Assembly (NCBI GenBank): GCA_033851545.1
Contig: JAWWOO010000074.1
Location: 62,001 to 126,000 of the forward strand
Reading direction: 5' to 3'
Source of the DNA: JAWWOL01 sp033851545
GTDB taxonomy: Bacteria > Actinomycetota > Actinomycetes > JAWWOL01
DNA: 64,000 nt
Part shown: positions 26,034 to 35,259 of the stretch, piece after piece
Numbering within the stretch: position 1 is the first letter of the stretch
Layout of the letters: the number at the start of each line of letters is the position of its first letter
Translations under genes and position numbers: made by a program
The notes under the pieces: model-generated
The model's input: the letters and a program-made list of their open reading frames with translations, nothing else
Told to the model about the DNA's origin: nothing
Database searches by the model: none

Positions 26034-26348
26034 ATGGCGGACAGCACGCTGGATGGCCCGGACATCGAGGTCGTCGACAACTCCGAGGGCGGCCGCTTCG
26101 AGGTGTGGTCCGGCGGGACCCTGGTCGGCCGGGCCGTCTACCGTACGGAGCCGGGCAAGGTCGTCTTCACGCACACCGAGGTCGATCCTGCGCTGCAGGG
26201 TCACGGCATCGCCCAGATGCTGGCGGCCCGGGCGCTGGACGAGGTCAGGGCCAGCGGCCGCCAGGTCGTGCCACTGTGTCCGTTCTTCTCGTCCTACATC
26301 CGCAAGCACCCGGAGTACGCGGACCTGGTCGTGACCAGCATGGCCTAG
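26034..26348 (+). CDS. GNAT-like N-acetyltransferase (YjdJ type)
   Basis: A 104-residue single-domain protein of the small Gcn5-related group: FEVWSGGTLVGRAVYR, then VFTHTEVDPALQGHGIAQML, where QGHGIA is the acetyl-CoA pyrophosphate loop, and CPFFSSYIRKHPEY at the end, which is the YjdJ-like signature. Substrate unknown. ATG 26034 is used; GTG 26028 is possible. It is divergent from the secreted protein gene 37 bases away and lies 99 bases before the antiporter operon. Confidence 0.88.
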   Translation: MADSTLDGPDIEVVDNSEGGRFEVWSGGTLVGRAVYRTEPGKVVFTHTEVDPALQGHGIAQMLAARALDEVRASGRQVVPLCPFFSSYIRKHPEYADLVVTSMA

Positions 26349-26447
26349 GGCTGCCGAGGGCCGGCCGGACCGAGGTAACCGGTGGGAAGCATCGGTCGGG
26401 TAGTTTCGTTCTGCCAGCGCTATGACGGCCCCGGCAGAGGAGGCGCG

Positions 26448-28406
26448 GTGACCGACGACGCCCCGGCTTTCTCCGGCCGCAGCATCTGGGCGCACCGGTT
26501 CGAGTCGCCGCTGCGCAACTTCATCCGTACCGAGTCCGGCAGTGCCGTGATCCTGGCCGGTGCCGCCGTGGTCGCGCTCATCTGGGCGAACGTCGGCGGA
26601 TCGTCCTACGACACCTTCTGGAACACCCGGCTGGACATCTCGCTCGGTCACTGGCAGATCGCCCAGCCCGTCCGGGACTGGGTCAACAACGGCCTGATGA
26701 CCTTCTTCTTCTTCGTCGTCGGCCTCGAGGCCCGGCGGGAGTTCGACCTCGGCGAGCTGCGCGAGCGGCGCCGGGTCATCCTGCCGATGCTGGCCGGCAT
26801 CGGCGGCCTGATCGTGCCGGTGCTGATCTACCTCGCGATCAACGCCGGGGACTCCTCCACCCACGGCTGGGGGGTGGCGATGTCGAGCGACACCGCGTTC
26901 GCGCTCGGCCTGCTTGCCTTGGTCGGCAAGGGCCTTCCGGACCGGGTACGGGTCTTCCTGCTCACCGTCCTCGTGGTCGACGACCTGGTCTCGCTGCTGG
27001 TCATCGCCTTCTTCTACAGCAGTGACCTCAAGATGGTGCCCTTGCTGGCCGCCGCGGTGATCATGGGCGTGATCCTGGCCGCGGTGTTCCTCAAGGTCCA
27101 CAAGGGGCTGTTCTACCTGGTCGGCGGCACCTCCGCGTGGGTCGCCGTGCACGCCTCCGGCATCGACCCTGTCGTCGTGGGGCTGGCCATGGGCATGCTG
27201 ACCTCGGCCTACGCGCCGGCCCGGCAGGACCTCGAGGAGGCCACTGGCCTGTTCCGGTTGTTCCGCGAGCAACCGACAGCTGAGCTGGCCAGGGCCGCGA
27301 CCGCGGGTGTCGCCGCGACGTTGTCGCCCAACGATCGGCTGCAGCAACGGTTCCACCCGTGGACGAGCTTTGTCATCGTGCCGGTGTTCGCCCTCGGCAA
27401 CGCCGGCATCGCGATCAACGGCGCGTTCCTGTCCCGGGCCTACACCTCCCCGATCACCCTCGGCGTGCTGATCGGCTACGTGGTCGGCAAGCCCGTCGGC
27501 ATCGTCACCTGCTCCTGGCTGGTCACCAAGGTCAGCCGGGGCAGGCTGCGCCCGCCCGTGGGCTGGGCAGCGGTCGCCGGCGGCGGCGCCGTCGCCGGCA
27601 TCGGGTTCACCGTCTCGATCCTGATCGCGACCCTGGCCTTCACCGGCGACCAGCTCCAGGAGGCCAAGCTCGGCATCCTGAGCGCAGCCCTGGTCGCCTC
27701 GATCGCGGCTTTCGTGGTGTTCCGGCTGACGGCGAGGCTGCCGGCCCGCACCCGCAGCCGCGTGCTTTACGGCACGGCCGACTCCATCGTCGACCTCGCC
27801 GTGCCGGTCGATCCCGACCGCGACCACATCCGCGGGCCGGCGGAGTCGCTGGTGACCGTGGTCGAGTACGGCGACTTCGAGTGCCCCTACTGCGGCCAGG
27901 CCGAGCCGGTCGTCCGCGAGCTGCTGCGCGAGTACGGCGAAGTGCGCTATGTCTGGCGCCACCTGCCACTGATGGACGTCCACCCCAGGGCGGAGCTCGC
28001 TGCCGAGGCAACCGAGGTGGCCGACGTGCACGGGAAGTTCTGGGAGATGCACGACCTGCTGCTGGTCAACCAGGACCACCTGCGGCCCGATGAGCTGGTC
28101 CGGCACGCCGAGTCGCTGGGCCTCGACCCGGTGAAGTTCCAGGCTGCGCTCAAGAAGCGCATGACCAAGCGCCGGGTCGACGAGGACCTCGACTCCGCAG
28201 CTCTCAGCGGCGTGAGCGGCACCCCGACCTTCTTCATCAACGGGCAACGGCACTACGGCGCGTACGACATCGACGCCCTCACCGCAGCCGTACGCCAGGC
28301 CAAGGCGCGGGCGATCCTCGCCCAGGCCGACGACGAGTCCTACCCGCGCACGCCCTGGCGGCCCTGGCGGACGCCGGCGGCCAGCAACACAGGAGGGAAG
28401 TCATGA
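26448..28406 (+). CDS. nhaA: NhaA Na+/H+ antiporter fused to a DsbA-like thioredoxin domain
   Basis: A 652-residue fusion. Residues 12-430 are NhaA with about twelve helices: NNGLMTFFFFVVGLEARREF, MSSDTAFALGLLALVG with Asp148 (like D133 of E. coli), and VVDDLVSLLVIAFFY with Asp178/Asp179 (like the D163/D164 ion site). Residues 460-640 are a DsbA-like domain with FECPYCG (Cys479, Cys482) and the cis-Pro loop SGTPTFFING. NhaA ends in the cytosol, so the thiol domain is probably cytosolic. GTG 26448 with GAGGAGG upstream is the start. Its TGA overlaps the next ATG, so it heads the three-gene operon. NhaA-thioredoxin fusions are known; a role in pH or sodium homeostasis with redox input is inferred. 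Confidence 0.92.
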   Translation: MTDDAPAFSGRSIWAHRFESPLRNFIRTESGSAVILAGAAVVALIWANVGGSSYDTFWNTRLDISLGHWQIAQPVRDWVNNGLMTFFFFVVGLEARREFDLGELRERRRVILPMLAGIGGLIVPVLIYLAINAGDSSTHGWGVAMSSDTAFALGLLALVGKGLPDRVRVFLLTVLVVDDLVSLLVIAFFYSSDLKMVPLLAAAVIMGVILAAVFLKVHKGLFYLVGGTSAWVAVHASGIDPVVVGLAMGMLTSAYAPARQDLEEATGLFRLFREQPTAELARAATAGVAATLSPNDRLQQRFHPWTSFVIVPVFALGNAGIAINGAFLSRAYTSPITLGVLIGYVVGKPVGIVTCSWLVTKVSRGRLRPPVGWAAVAGGGAVAGIGFTVSILIATLAFTGDQLQEAKLGILSAALVASIAAFVVFRLTARLPARTRSRVLYGTADSIVDLAVPVDPDRDHIRGPAESLVTVVEYGDFECPYCGQAEPVVRELLREYGEVRYVWRHLPLMDVHPRAELAAEATEVADVHGKFWEMHDLLLVNQDHLRPDELVRHAESLGLDPVKFQAALKKRMTKRRVDEDLDSAALSGVSGTPTFFINGQRHYGAYDIDALTAAVRQAKARAILAQADDESYPRTPWRPWRTPAASNTGGKS

Positions 28407-30085
28407 CGGACGCCCCGCCCCGTCCCGTGATCGTCTCCGTCGACGACGACCCGGCCGTCGGTCGGGCACTCGCCCGGGACCTGCGCCGGCAGTACGGCGC
28501 GCACTACCGCATCGTCCGCGCCGAGTCCGGTCCGGACGCACTCGACACCCTGCGAGAGCTGACCGTACGGGGAGAGCAGGTGGCCTTGCTGTTGGCGGAC
28601 CACCGGATGCCGGGCAGGACGGGGGTCGAGTTCCTCGAGCAGGCGATGGACATCGCCCCGCGGGCCCGGCGGGTGCTGCTCACCGCCTACGCCGACACCG
28701 ACGCCGCGATCAGGGCGATCAACGACATCGACCTCGACCGCTACCTGCTCAAGCCGTGGGACCCGCCGGAGGACCGGCTCTACCCGCCGCTGGACGAGCT
28801 GCTCGAGGAGTGGTCTCGTGCGGCAGTCCCCGCCTTCAGCGGGGTCACCCTGGTCGGGCACCAATGGTCGACAGAAACCGAGCAGGCCAAGGAGTTCCTG
28901 GCCCGCAACCAGGTCCCGTACCGCCACCTCGATCTGCGGGGCGAGCCGGCGCACCGGCTGCTGCGGGCCGCCGGACTCGAGGAGGACACCTCGGCGCTGC
29001 CGGTGGCGTTCATGCCGGACGGTGCGGTGCTGCGCTGCGCGACCCCGCACGACCTGGCCCGTGCCGTCGGTCTGGCGACCACTGCCGGCAGCCCGTTCTA
29101 TGACGTCGTGGTCGTGGGGGGCGGACCGGCCGGCCTGGGCTCGGCGGTCTACGCCGCGAGTGAGGGCCTGCGGACGTTGCTGGTCGAGCAGGCGGCGACC
29201 GGTGGGCAGGCGGGGCAGAGCAGCCGGATCGAGAACTACCTCGGCTTCCCGAACGGTTTGTCCGGGGCCGATCTGGCCCAGCGGGCACGCGACCAGGCCG
29301 TCCGCTTCGAGGTCGAGATCCTGACGACGGCCCAGTGCACCGAGATCGAGGCGATCGGCGACGGCAAGGTCGTCCGTTTCGGCGACGGCAACGAGGTGAC
29401 CGCCCACGCCGTCGTCCTCGCCACCGGAGTCTCGTACAACCGGCTGCAGGCACCGGGACTGGCCCGGCTGTCCGGTCGCGGCGTCTACTACGGTGCCGCT
29501 GCGCACGAGGCGGCCAACGCCCGCGGCGAGGACGTCTACATCGTCGGAGCGGCCAACTCTGCCGGCCAGGCAGCGATTTTCTTCTCCCGTTACGCCAAGC
29601 GGGTCTTCATGGTCGTACGGGGCACGGACATCCGGACGTCCATGTCGGAGTACCTCGTCGCTCGGATCGAGGCCGACCCCATGATCGAGGTGCTGACCTG
29701 CACCGAGGTCGTCGGGGGGGAAGGCGAGGAGCACCTCGAGCGCTTGACGCTGCGCAACAACGCGACCGGCACCAACATCACCGTCGACGCTCAATGGCTG
29801 TTCGTGTTCATCGGAGCGCTGCCCAAGACCGACTGGCTCGGTGACGCAGTACGCCGTGACAGCAGGGGTTTTGTGCTCACCGGCCCCGACCTGCTCGACG
29901 ACGAGCAGCGGCCACCGCCCGGCTGGCCGCTGGCCCGAGGGCCCTACCTGCTCGAGTCCTCGGTGCCCGGGGTCTTCGCCGCCGGCGACGTTCGCGCGGA
30001 CTCGGTCAAGCGGGTGGCCTCCGCCGTCGGCGAGGGGGCACTGGCCGTCACCCTGATCCACCGTTACCTCGCGGAGGCGACATGA
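28403..30085 (+). CDS. Response-regulator receiver fused to thioredoxin-reductase-like flavoprotein
   Basis: A 560-residue soluble fusion. Residues 8-125 are a receiver domain with acid pocket VSVDDDP (14-16), phosphate-accepting Asp66 (LLLADHRMPG), Thr94 and Lys117 (LLKPW). Residues 145-225 resemble a glutaredoxin/thioredoxin fold without active Cys (LVGHQWSTETEQAKEF). Residues 232-555 are an FAD/NAD(P) reductase with VVVGGGPAGLGSA, VGAANSAGQAA and VFAAGDVRADSVKRVASAVG. The redox CATC of true thioredoxin reductases is replaced by YYGAAAHE (362-369), so it cannot act by dithiol exchange at that site. Overlaps with both neighbours (ATGA) point to one operon with the kinase. Confidence 0.93.
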   Translation: MTDAPPRPVIVSVDDDPAVGRALARDLRRQYGAHYRIVRAESGPDALDTLRELTVRGEQVALLLADHRMPGRTGVEFLEQAMDIAPRARRVLLTAYADTDAAIRAINDIDLDRYLLKPWDPPEDRLYPPLDELLEEWSRAAVPAFSGVTLVGHQWSTETEQAKEFLARNQVPYRHLDLRGEPAHRLLRAAGLEEDTSALPVAFMPDGAVLRCATPHDLARAVGLATTAGSPFYDVVVVGGGPAGLGSAVYAASEGLRTLLVEQAATGGQAGQSSRIENYLGFPNGLSGADLAQRARDQAVRFEVEILTTAQCTEIEAIGDGKVVRFGDGNEVTAHAVVLATGVSYNRLQAPGLARLSGRGVYYGAAAHEAANARGEDVYIVGAANSAGQAAIFFSRYAKRVFMVVRGTDIRTSMSEYLVARIEADPMIEVLTCTEVVGGEGEEHLERLTLRNNATGTNITVDAQWLFVFIGALPKTDWLGDAVRRDSRGFVLTGPDLLDDEQRPPPGWPLARGPYLLESSVPGVFAAGDVRADSVKRVASAVGEGALAVTLIHRYLAEAT

Positions 30086-31497
30086 CCACCGTTCCGGCCG
30101 AGGAGCTGCGCACGCTCTTCCTGTTCGAGGCGCTGTCCGACGAGCAGCTGGCCTTCATCTCCGAACGCAGCGAGCGCCGGACCTTCGACGGCGGCGCCTG
30201 GGTGTTTCGCGAGGGTGAGCCCGCCGACTACTTCCTCATCCTGCTCCAGGGTTCGCTGCAGCTGACCCGCCGGGCGGGCAACGAAGAGGTCGTGTTCGTC
30301 GACACCGACTACCGCGGCGCCTACGCCGGTGCTGTGAGGGCCTACGTCGAGGAGGAGGACCAGCGCTACGCCAACTCGATGCAGGTGTCGGTGCCGAGCA
30401 GCTTCATCTGCATCCGGGCAAAGGACTTCGCGGAGTTCATGCGGCGCTACTTCCCGCTGGCCGTACACCTGCTCGACGGGCTCTACCTCGGCATCCGCAA
30501 CAGCGAGGGCACCGTGCGCGAGCGTGAGCACCTGGCGCGCCTCGGCGCGCTGTCCGCCAACCTGGGGCACGAGCTGAACAACCCTGCCGCCGCTGCGTCG
30601 CGGGCGACCAGCCAGCTCCGCCGTCGGGTCTCCGACATGCGGGGCAAGCTGGCGATGATCGCCGAGGGCCGGGTCTCCCCGGATGCCCTGCAGATGCTGG
30701 TCAAGCTGCAGCAGGAGGTCGTCGACCGGGCAGCCGGTGGCCGGCCGCCGCTGACCTCGCTCGAGGAGGCCGATCTCGAGGACACGCTGATTGAACGGCT
30801 CGAGTCGCTCGGGGTCGCCGGCGCGATGGACCTGGCGCCGATCTATGCCTCCGCCGGGTTGGGTGTGGACTGGCTGGAGGGCGTTCTCGATGCTGTCGGT
30901 GGCGGGGAACGGGACGGTGCGCTGCGCTGGCTCGCGTACACCCTCGAGGCCGAGCAGCTGATGGACGAGATCCAGGACGCGACGAGCCGGATCAGCACGA
31001 TGGTGGCGGCGGTGAAGCAGTACTCGTACATGGACACCGCGTCGGTCCAGGAGGTCGACGTGCACCTCGGGCTCGACAGCACCGTCGTCATGCTCGGGCA
31101 CAAGCTGGCCGCGATCACCGTGCAGCGCGACTATGCGGCCGACCTGCCCAAGGTCCCGGCCTATCCCGGCGAGCTCAACCAGGTGTGGACCAACCTGATC
31201 GACAACGCGGTCGCCGCGATGGACGGCAAGGGCACCTTACGGTTGGCGATCCGGGTCGAGGACGCCGACCTCGTGGTCGACATCGGCGACACCGGCCACG
31301 GCATCCCCGAGGACGTCCAGCCGCACATCTACGAGGCTTTCTTCACGACCAAGGGTCCTGGCGAGGGCAGTGGCCTGGGCCTGGAGACGGTGTTGCGGAT
31401 CGTCGAACGCCGTCATCACGGGTCGGTCAGCTTCAGTACGGGTGCCGAGGGCACCACCTTCTCCGTACGACTGCCGTTGGAGCAGCGCCTCAGCTGA
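30082..31497 (+). CDS. Sensor histidine kinase with cyclic-nucleotide-binding-like N-terminus
   Basis: A 471-residue kinase with no membrane segment. Residues 8-125 are a cNMP-binding-like beta barrel (LFLFEALSDEQLAFI, then WVFREGEPADYFLILLQGSL), but the phosphate-binding cassette is not canonical (YRGAYAGAVRAYVEEEDQRY). The H-box is LSANLGHELNNPAAAASRA with His163. The ATPase shows NLIDNAVAAM, DTGHGIPEDVQP, EAFFTTK and GSGLGLETV. Its start overlaps the flavoprotein stop, so the receiver on that flavoprotein is the natural partner. It probably senses a cytosolic signal; whether cAMP binds is open. Confidence 0.92.
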   Translation: MTTVPAEELRTLFLFEALSDEQLAFISERSERRTFDGGAWVFREGEPADYFLILLQGSLQLTRRAGNEEVVFVDTDYRGAYAGAVRAYVEEEDQRYANSMQVSVPSSFICIRAKDFAEFMRRYFPLAVHLLDGLYLGIRNSEGTVREREHLARLGALSANLGHELNNPAAAASRATSQLRRRVSDMRGKLAMIAEGRVSPDALQMLVKLQQEVVDRAAGGRPPLTSLEEADLEDTLIERLESLGVAGAMDLAPIYASAGLGVDWLEGVLDAVGGGERDGALRWLAYTLEAEQLMDEIQDATSRISTMVAAVKQYSYMDTASVQEVDVHLGLDSTVVMLGHKLAAITVQRDYAADLPKVPAYPGELNQVWTNLIDNAVAAMDGKGTLRLAIRVEDADLVVDIGDTGHGIPEDVQPHIYEAFFTTKGPGEGSGLGLETVLRIVERRHHGSVSFSTGAEGTTFSVRLPLEQRLS

Positions 31498-31546
31498 GCC
31501 TCTCCGCTGGGTCAAGACGGCGGACCGGCGGCCCGAGAACCTCGGC

Positions 31547-32857
31547 ATGACTTGTGCGACGTGCGGGGCAGTCGGGGCAGCTGAAGCTACGTGGTGCGGG
31601 CAGTGCTACCTGCCGTACGTCCGCGCCGGCGCAAGCCGGCCGCCGGTCGTCGGACTCACCAGCCGCACCGCGATGCCGTGGCAGGCCCCGGCTCACCCCT
31701 CGATCCCGCCGCCGGCCTACGCCCCGCCGGTTTTCGCCGCCCCGCCGGTCCACGCCGGCAACGCGTTCGCCGGACCGGCCGCCTCTGCACCGCCCTACCC
31801 GCCGACGGGATACCCCTCGGTGGGTTACCCGCCGTCGGGCTTGGGCCACCAGCACTACTCTCCGCCGTCCTGGCCGGCCAAGCTTGGGCTGGTCGTCCCG
31901 GAGATCGCGGTCCAGACCGGCGACCTGCCGCGAATCTGCGTGGTCAGCGGCAGGCCGACCGACAACTTCGTCAAGATGCGCTGGAGCTGGGCCCCAGCCT
32001 GGACCTACGTCTTCCTCTTTGCAGGGGTGCTGCCGGTTATTCTCCTCCGCTACGTGCTGGGCACCCGCAGCGCCGGCTACCTGCCGATCCACCGGGACGT
32101 GCGGCGCAAGCGGCGGCGGCAGGGCGTCCTTGCCGTGCTCGGATTCTTGGGCGGACTGGGAGCCTTCATCGCCGCGGCCGCCCTCAGCTCCGCCCTGCCG
32201 GCTCTGCTTGGGGTGGCTCTCATTGTCGGCGGAATCTGGACTGCGTGCCTGCCCGGCAGGGCCTTGCCTGTCCGCCCGGCTGGGCCCGGCTTCCTCGCCT
32301 TTCCCAAGGCCAGCCCAGCTTTCGCCGCAGCGTTCCGGGCCGGACGCCCGGCGAGCCAGGTCCCGTACAGCGCCAGCCCGGTGAAGTACCGGACCGGCAA
32401 GGTCTGGCTCGTCCTGGCAGGGATCTGTGTGCTGATCATGGTGCCGGCCGCGATCTTCGGTGCCGTCCAAGACCACAACTGCCGGAAGGCCTCGGCGCAT
32501 GTCGACGCGGCCGTCGTCTACTCGCTGCTGAACGCAAGCGACGACGCGGTCGCCGCGCAGGCGACGGCGGACGGGAACCAGGGCATGACGGAGGTCGAGG
32601 CCCGGCGGCAGCTGGCCGCCGACCAGCGGCTGATCGCCACCCTGAGCAGCACCGGTCTGAACAGCCGAGATCGAGTGGTTGCGGACCAGTACGAGGCCGC
32701 GCTCTCCTCGTACGACTCAGCGTTGGACGCAGCCCTGACGGGCGCCAGCCCCGGCGCAGGGTCACAGGTCACCCTGGCCGCGCAACGTCTGGACGCGGCG
32801 GAGTCGTCGCTGCGCCGTCAGCTGTCTTCTGTTCCTTCGGGCTGCTCCGGCGCCTGA
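31547..32857 (+). CDS. Zinc-ribbon membrane protein of unknown function
   Basis: A 436-residue protein. The N-terminus is a zinc ribbon (MTCATCG ... WCGQC; Cys3, 6, 17, 20), followed by a Pro/Ala/Tyr-rich linker of about 90 residues. Next comes a folded segment LPRICVVSGRPTDNFVKMRW, which is reminiscent of domains preceding paired helices. Membrane segments follow at about 160-180, 200-240 and 300-320 (VWLVLAGICVLIMVPAAIFG), and a helical extracellular tail ends in SGCSGA. No named family. It is downstream of the kinase by 49 bases without overlap; inclusion in that operon is uncertain. Confidence 0.75.
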   Translation: MTCATCGAVGAAEATWCGQCYLPYVRAGASRPPVVGLTSRTAMPWQAPAHPSIPPPAYAPPVFAAPPVHAGNAFAGPAASAPPYPPTGYPSVGYPPSGLGHQHYSPPSWPAKLGLVVPEIAVQTGDLPRICVVSGRPTDNFVKMRWSWAPAWTYVFLFAGVLPVILLRYVLGTRSAGYLPIHRDVRRKRRRQGVLAVLGFLGGLGAFIAAAALSSALPALLGVALIVGGIWTACLPGRALPVRPAGPGFLAFPKASPAFAAAFRAGRPASQVPYSASPVKYRTGKVWLVLAGICVLIMVPAAIFGAVQDHNCRKASAHVDAAVVYSLLNASDDAVAAQATADGNQGMTEVEARRQLAADQRLIATLSSTGLNSRDRVVADQYEAALSSYDSALDAALTGASPGAGSQVTLAAQRLDAAESSLRRQLSSVPSGCSGA

Positions 32858-32976
32858 GGACTCCTGCCGCAGGTGGCGACGTCGCGATTGCCTGCGGTGT
32901 AAGGGATCTCGAAAAGATTCTGCAGCTGGCTCGATCGGGCCCGGTTTTGTCGTAGGGCCCGGATAGCGTCGTGGTC

Positions 32977-34381
32977 ATGGAGTTGACCGCACACGAGGGC
33001 TGGGCCGATGAGGTCCCGGGCTGGTTGCTGCGCGGCCTTGCGGTGGACTTCGACGACTCCGACGACCAGCCGCCGGTGGCGGAGATCCTGCGACGGGTCG
33101 CCGCGTTGCCGCCGGGTGGTGAGGCGATCAGCGTGTTGCAGTCGCTGGCCGGGCGGACGCTGAGCGAGGATGACAAGCTGACGGTGATCCAGCTGTGGCA
33201 GCCGTTGCTGGCCTGGGCCTGCGCCCAGGAGATGGCGGCGGTCGCCGACCTGGCCGGCCAGGAGCCGGCCCCGGTGCCGGCCGCCGAGGCGGTGTTCACC
33301 GTTGATGAGCCGATGGCCTACGAGCTGGCCCCGGCAGTGGGGATCAGCATCACGGCGGCGAAGACCCGGCTCCGCCACGCCCGCCTGCTCGCCCCGAGCG
33401 GCCGGTTCGCCCGGACCGGGGCGGCGGGGCGGGCTGGGAAGCTCAGCGACTACCAGACCCGGATCCTGCTGACCGAGCTGGCCGGCCTGGACCCGGACAT
33501 CGCCGGCACCGTCGAAGGGCTGGCCTTGGCCAAGGCGGCGTCGCTGACCCCGCCGCAGCTGACCCGGGCGATCCGCCGGGCGGTGAAACGAGCCCAGGCC
33601 AAGGCCGACCCGCAGGCCCGGCTGCGGGAATGCATCGAGGCGCGCAAGACCCGCCGGGTGCACTTCGACCCGGACGCCCGGGACGGGCTGGTGGTGATGA
33701 CCGCCTGGCTGCCGCCGGTCGAGGCGCTGGCCATCCAGGCCCACCTGCAGGCCGCAGCCGGCGGTCGGGACGGCTTCGACGGCCGGTGCCAAGACGAGCG
33801 GATCGCCGACGCGTTGACCGCGTCGGTGCTCGGGACGGCCCCCGGCGACCCGACCACCCCACTGACCCCGAAGATCACCCTGCAGATTCTCATCGACGCT
33901 CCCACCCTGTTCGGGCTGCGGAACAACCCCGGGCAGCTGGTCGGCTACGGCGACCTGCCGCCCGAGCTGGTCCGGGCCCTGGCCGGCGACACGCAATGGC
34001 AGCGGCTGGTCTTCGACCCGGTCGACGGGCACCTGCTCGACCTGGGCAAACACAAATCCCGGCCCGACCAGGCCCTCGAGGACTACATCCGGGCCAGGGA
34101 CCGGTTCTGCCGGTTCCCGTTCTCCCACGGCCAAGGACTGCGACCTCGACCACGGCGAACCGTTCGACCAAACCGGCAACGGCGACGGCGGCTCAACCTC
34201 CGCCGGCAACCTCGCCGCACTGTCCCGCCCCCCACACCGGGTGAAAACCCACGGTGGACACACCATCACCCACCTCGGCAACGGCATCATGCGCTGGCAA
34301 ACCGCCCTCGGCCGCAGCTACACCACCCACCCCCACGACTACCGCCCCGACCCGGACGGTGACCCCCCCGATACCGGCTGA
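32977..34381 (+). pseudogene. DUF222 / 13E12-type HNH endonuclease gene, frameshifted
   Basis: From ATG 32977 the DUF222 part is intact to about 34120: AVGISITAAKTRLRHARLL, then ARKTRRVHFDPDARDGLVVM, up to YIRARDRFCRFP. The HNH part should continue GCxxPAKDCDLDH, but the frame shifts at about 34120. Downstream, the other frame reads SPTAKDCDLDHGEPFDQTG and NGIMRWQTALGRSY, ending at TGA 34379-34381. Comparison with the family pattern suggests about 8 bases are missing around 34118-34125, which also removes the first zinc Cys pair residue (GC). In the unshifted frame an Arg/Pro-rich run continues to 34362. Probably inactive as a nuclease. Confidence 0.75.
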
Positions 34382-34400
34382 TGGCCGTACCGTGTAGAGC

Positions 34401-35225
34401 ATGTGCCGACTGCTGGGCTGGGTGAGCGACACCCCGCGTGCCCTCACCGACCTGCTGACGTCCGCCGAGCTGGCGGAGTTCACCGAGCTGTCCCGGCTGC
34501 ACGCCGACGGCTGGGGGATCGCCTGGTACGACAGCGATGGCGCCCTCCACACCCAGCGCTCCCAGGACGCGGCCCACAAGGACCAGGCCTACGCCGAGGC
34601 GGTCGCCGGCATCACCAGCACGGGCGCGATCCTGCACCTGCGCTGGGCCACGCCCGGACTCCCCGTACAGCCGGGCAACACCCATCCGTTCGTCCACCAC
34701 CAGCACGCCTTCGCGCACAACGGCTCGATCTGGAGCAGGGACGGCCTGCTCGACCTGCTCGACGAGGTCCCGGAGCTGCAGGGCGACACCGACAGCGAGC
34801 TCTACCTGCTGGCGCTGCTCCAGCGGGTACGGGCCCACGGCCTCGACGCCGGCCTGCGTGAGACCATCGTGGACATCACCGCCGAGCTCACCCCGAGCAG
34901 CCTCAACGCCCTGCTGCTCGGCGACGGCGCGCTGACCGCCATCAGCTGCAACATCGGCGACTCCGGCTGCCCCGCCGAGACCAAGCCGGACACCCCGGCC
35001 GAGGAGCTGCCCGGCTACTACGACCTGCGGGTACGACACCTCCCTGGGGCGACGCTGGTCGCGTCGAGCGGCTGGGCGGGCGACGCCGGCTGGGAGCGGA
35101 TGGACAACGGCACCGCCCTGGTGCTGCCTGCCGGCCCGGGCGCCGCGAGGTCCGTACCGATCGGCCGCTACCCCGAGGCCGCCGAAGCTCGCGCAACAAA
35201 AAAGCGGACGAGCGGCGAGTTGTAA
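34401..35225 (+). CDS. Class II glutamine amidotransferase (YafJ-like)
   Basis: A 274-residue N-terminal-nucleophile amidotransferase. Cys2 follows Met1 directly (MCRLLGWVSDTP), as needed after Met removal. The family motifs HADGWGIAWYD, HLRWAT, NTHPFVHHQHAFAHNGSIW and SELYLLALLQR are present. It would release ammonia from glutamine, or act as a related gamma-glutamyl hydrolase as in ergothioneine EgtC relatives; no egt genes are nearby, so YafJ-like of unknown acceptor is the safer name. Stands 19 bases after the DUF222 remnant and 34 before the transglutaminase pair. Confidence 0.9.
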   Translation: MCRLLGWVSDTPRALTDLLTSAELAEFTELSRLHADGWGIAWYDSDGALHTQRSQDAAHKDQAYAEAVAGITSTGAILHLRWATPGLPVQPGNTHPFVHHQHAFAHNGSIWSRDGLLDLLDEVPELQGDTDSELYLLALLQRVRAHGLDAGLRETIVDITAELTPSSLNALLLGDGALTAISCNIGDSGCPAETKPDTPAEELPGYYDLRVRHLPGATLVASSGWAGDAGWERMDNGTALVLPAGPGAARSVPIGRYPEAAEARATKKRTSGEL

Positions 35226-35259
35226 CTCAGGTGTAACCGATTCTGCCGATGATGACTCC

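Noticed and set aside
24480..28253. Very long open frame on the minus strand running across the antiporter gene into the secreted gene
   Set aside because: Only the part from 25997 down looks like protein; the rest is the antisense of nhaA, full of His/Asp/Gly-rich low-complexity sequence typical of a GC-rich shadow frame.
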